The position numbers and the translations under genes were made by a program. The notes under the pieces were generated by a model, which was not told where the DNA came from, did not search any database, and saw only the letters and a list, made by a program, of their open reading frames with translations. Below, in pieces: positions 4,878 through 5,004 of a stretch of DNA of 5,004 nucleotides (positions are counted from its first letter, which is position 1; each line of letters starts with the position of its first letter). The stretch covers positions 1 to 5,004 of the forward strand of contig JAAZEW010000106.1 of assembly GCA_012512055.1 (NCBI GenBank), given 5' to 3'. This DNA comes from Bacillota bacterium (lineage in GTDB: Bacteria; Bacillota_G; SHA-98; UBA4971).

Positions 4878-5004
4878 CATCAGGGTAGGTGGTGCAGTAT
4901 TCTAGTCAGCGCCTCCATCTTTGAAGGCGGGCCTAAAAATCCGTCAAGGGCACATCGATGAAGTCCCTGGTGCCGGCTGCCGACGCCCAGTTGGGGGTCG
5001 GTGC
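4878..5004 (+). ncRNA. ole: Putative OLE RNA (ornate, large, extremophilic), 5' portion, truncated by the window edge
   Basis: OLE is an RNA of roughly 600 nt found mainly in extremophilic and anaerobic Bacillota. It forms a membrane-associated ribonucleoprotein with OapA and other proteins, and its loss affects tolerance of short-chain alcohols, cold and magnesium. The call rests first on position: OLE genes lie just downstream of ispA in a cluster with accC, DUF322, nusB, xseA and xseB, exactly as here. Second, no coding sequence fits: a Dxs or TlyA N-terminus is absent and the frames are broken. Third, there are compact hairpins. CGCCT 4910-4914 pairs with AGGCG 4925-4929. GGCAC 4949-4953 pairs with GTGCC 4970-4974. 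CCGAC 4980-4984 pairs with GTCGG 4997-5001, with CCC/GGG stacked inside it. The 5' end is estimated from the promoter and the 3' end lies outside. My recollection of the conserved OLE 5' sequence agrees in general character but could not be checked by alignment. Confidence 0.8.

Noticed and set aside
4846..4905. A 19-codon ORF beginning at the ATG that overlaps the ispA stop (TGATG) and ending at TAG 4903-4905.
   Set aside because: It runs across the putative promoter -10 box, has no good ribosome binding site and resembles no known leader peptide. The overlap looks accidental.
4980..5001. GC-rich hairpin near the right edge as a Rho-independent terminator.
   Set aside because: No T-run can be seen because the window ends there. 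The stem sits within a series of hairpins best explained as internal structure of the putative OLE RNA.
4847..5004. Start of dxs or tlyA after ispA.
   Set aside because: These genes often follow ispA, but none of the frames shows their N-terminal motifs and stops interrupt the frames. A non-coding RNA fits better.

Overview
The window is a densely packed, single-strand housekeeping operon from a member of the Bacillota (Firmicutes), most likely a Clostridia-type anaerobe. It ends in what I read as the 5' part of an OLE RNA gene. The evidence for the lineage is gene order and family content: biotin carboxylase (accC), an Asp23/DUF322 protein, its membrane anchor AmaP, a DUF2273 membrane protein, nusB, xseA, xseB, and a type II farnesyl diphosphate synthase (ispA). 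This is the block that surrounds OLE RNA in OLE-bearing, often extremophilic Bacillota. Genus cannot be assigned from this sequence alone. All genes lie on the + strand, and no mobile element, tRNA, rRNA, CRISPR array or prophage gene is visible.

Layout. Positions 1-705 hold the C-terminal half of AccC, which enters from the left edge. A strong sigma-A-type promoter (TTGCGA, 17 nt, TGA-TATAAT) starts one base after the accC stop codon and drives asp23 (from 761) with a very short leader. Then follow amaP (1203-1748), a DUF2273 gene (about 1836-2075), nusB (about 2105-2512), xseA (2513-3754), xseB (3729-3974) and ispA (3974-4846). Spacing from nusB onward is zero or negative, so translation there is probably coupled. 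A second promoter of almost the same design (TTGATG, 17 nt, TGA-TATAAT) has its -35 on the ispA stop codon. After it, 4878-5004 is non-coding, hairpin-rich sequence that runs off the right edge.

Functionally the window joins fatty-acid initiation (AccC), an envelope-associated module (Asp23, AmaP, DUF2273), transcription antitermination (NusB), exonuclease VII (XseA plus XseB) and isoprenoid chain elongation (IspA). The most interesting element is the putative OLE RNA, a large membrane-associated bacterial ncRNA whose RNP biology is still only partly understood. The second is IspA: it keeps both aspartate-rich motifs but lacks about 14 residues just after the second one. That missing loop normally carries two conserved diphosphate-binding lysines.
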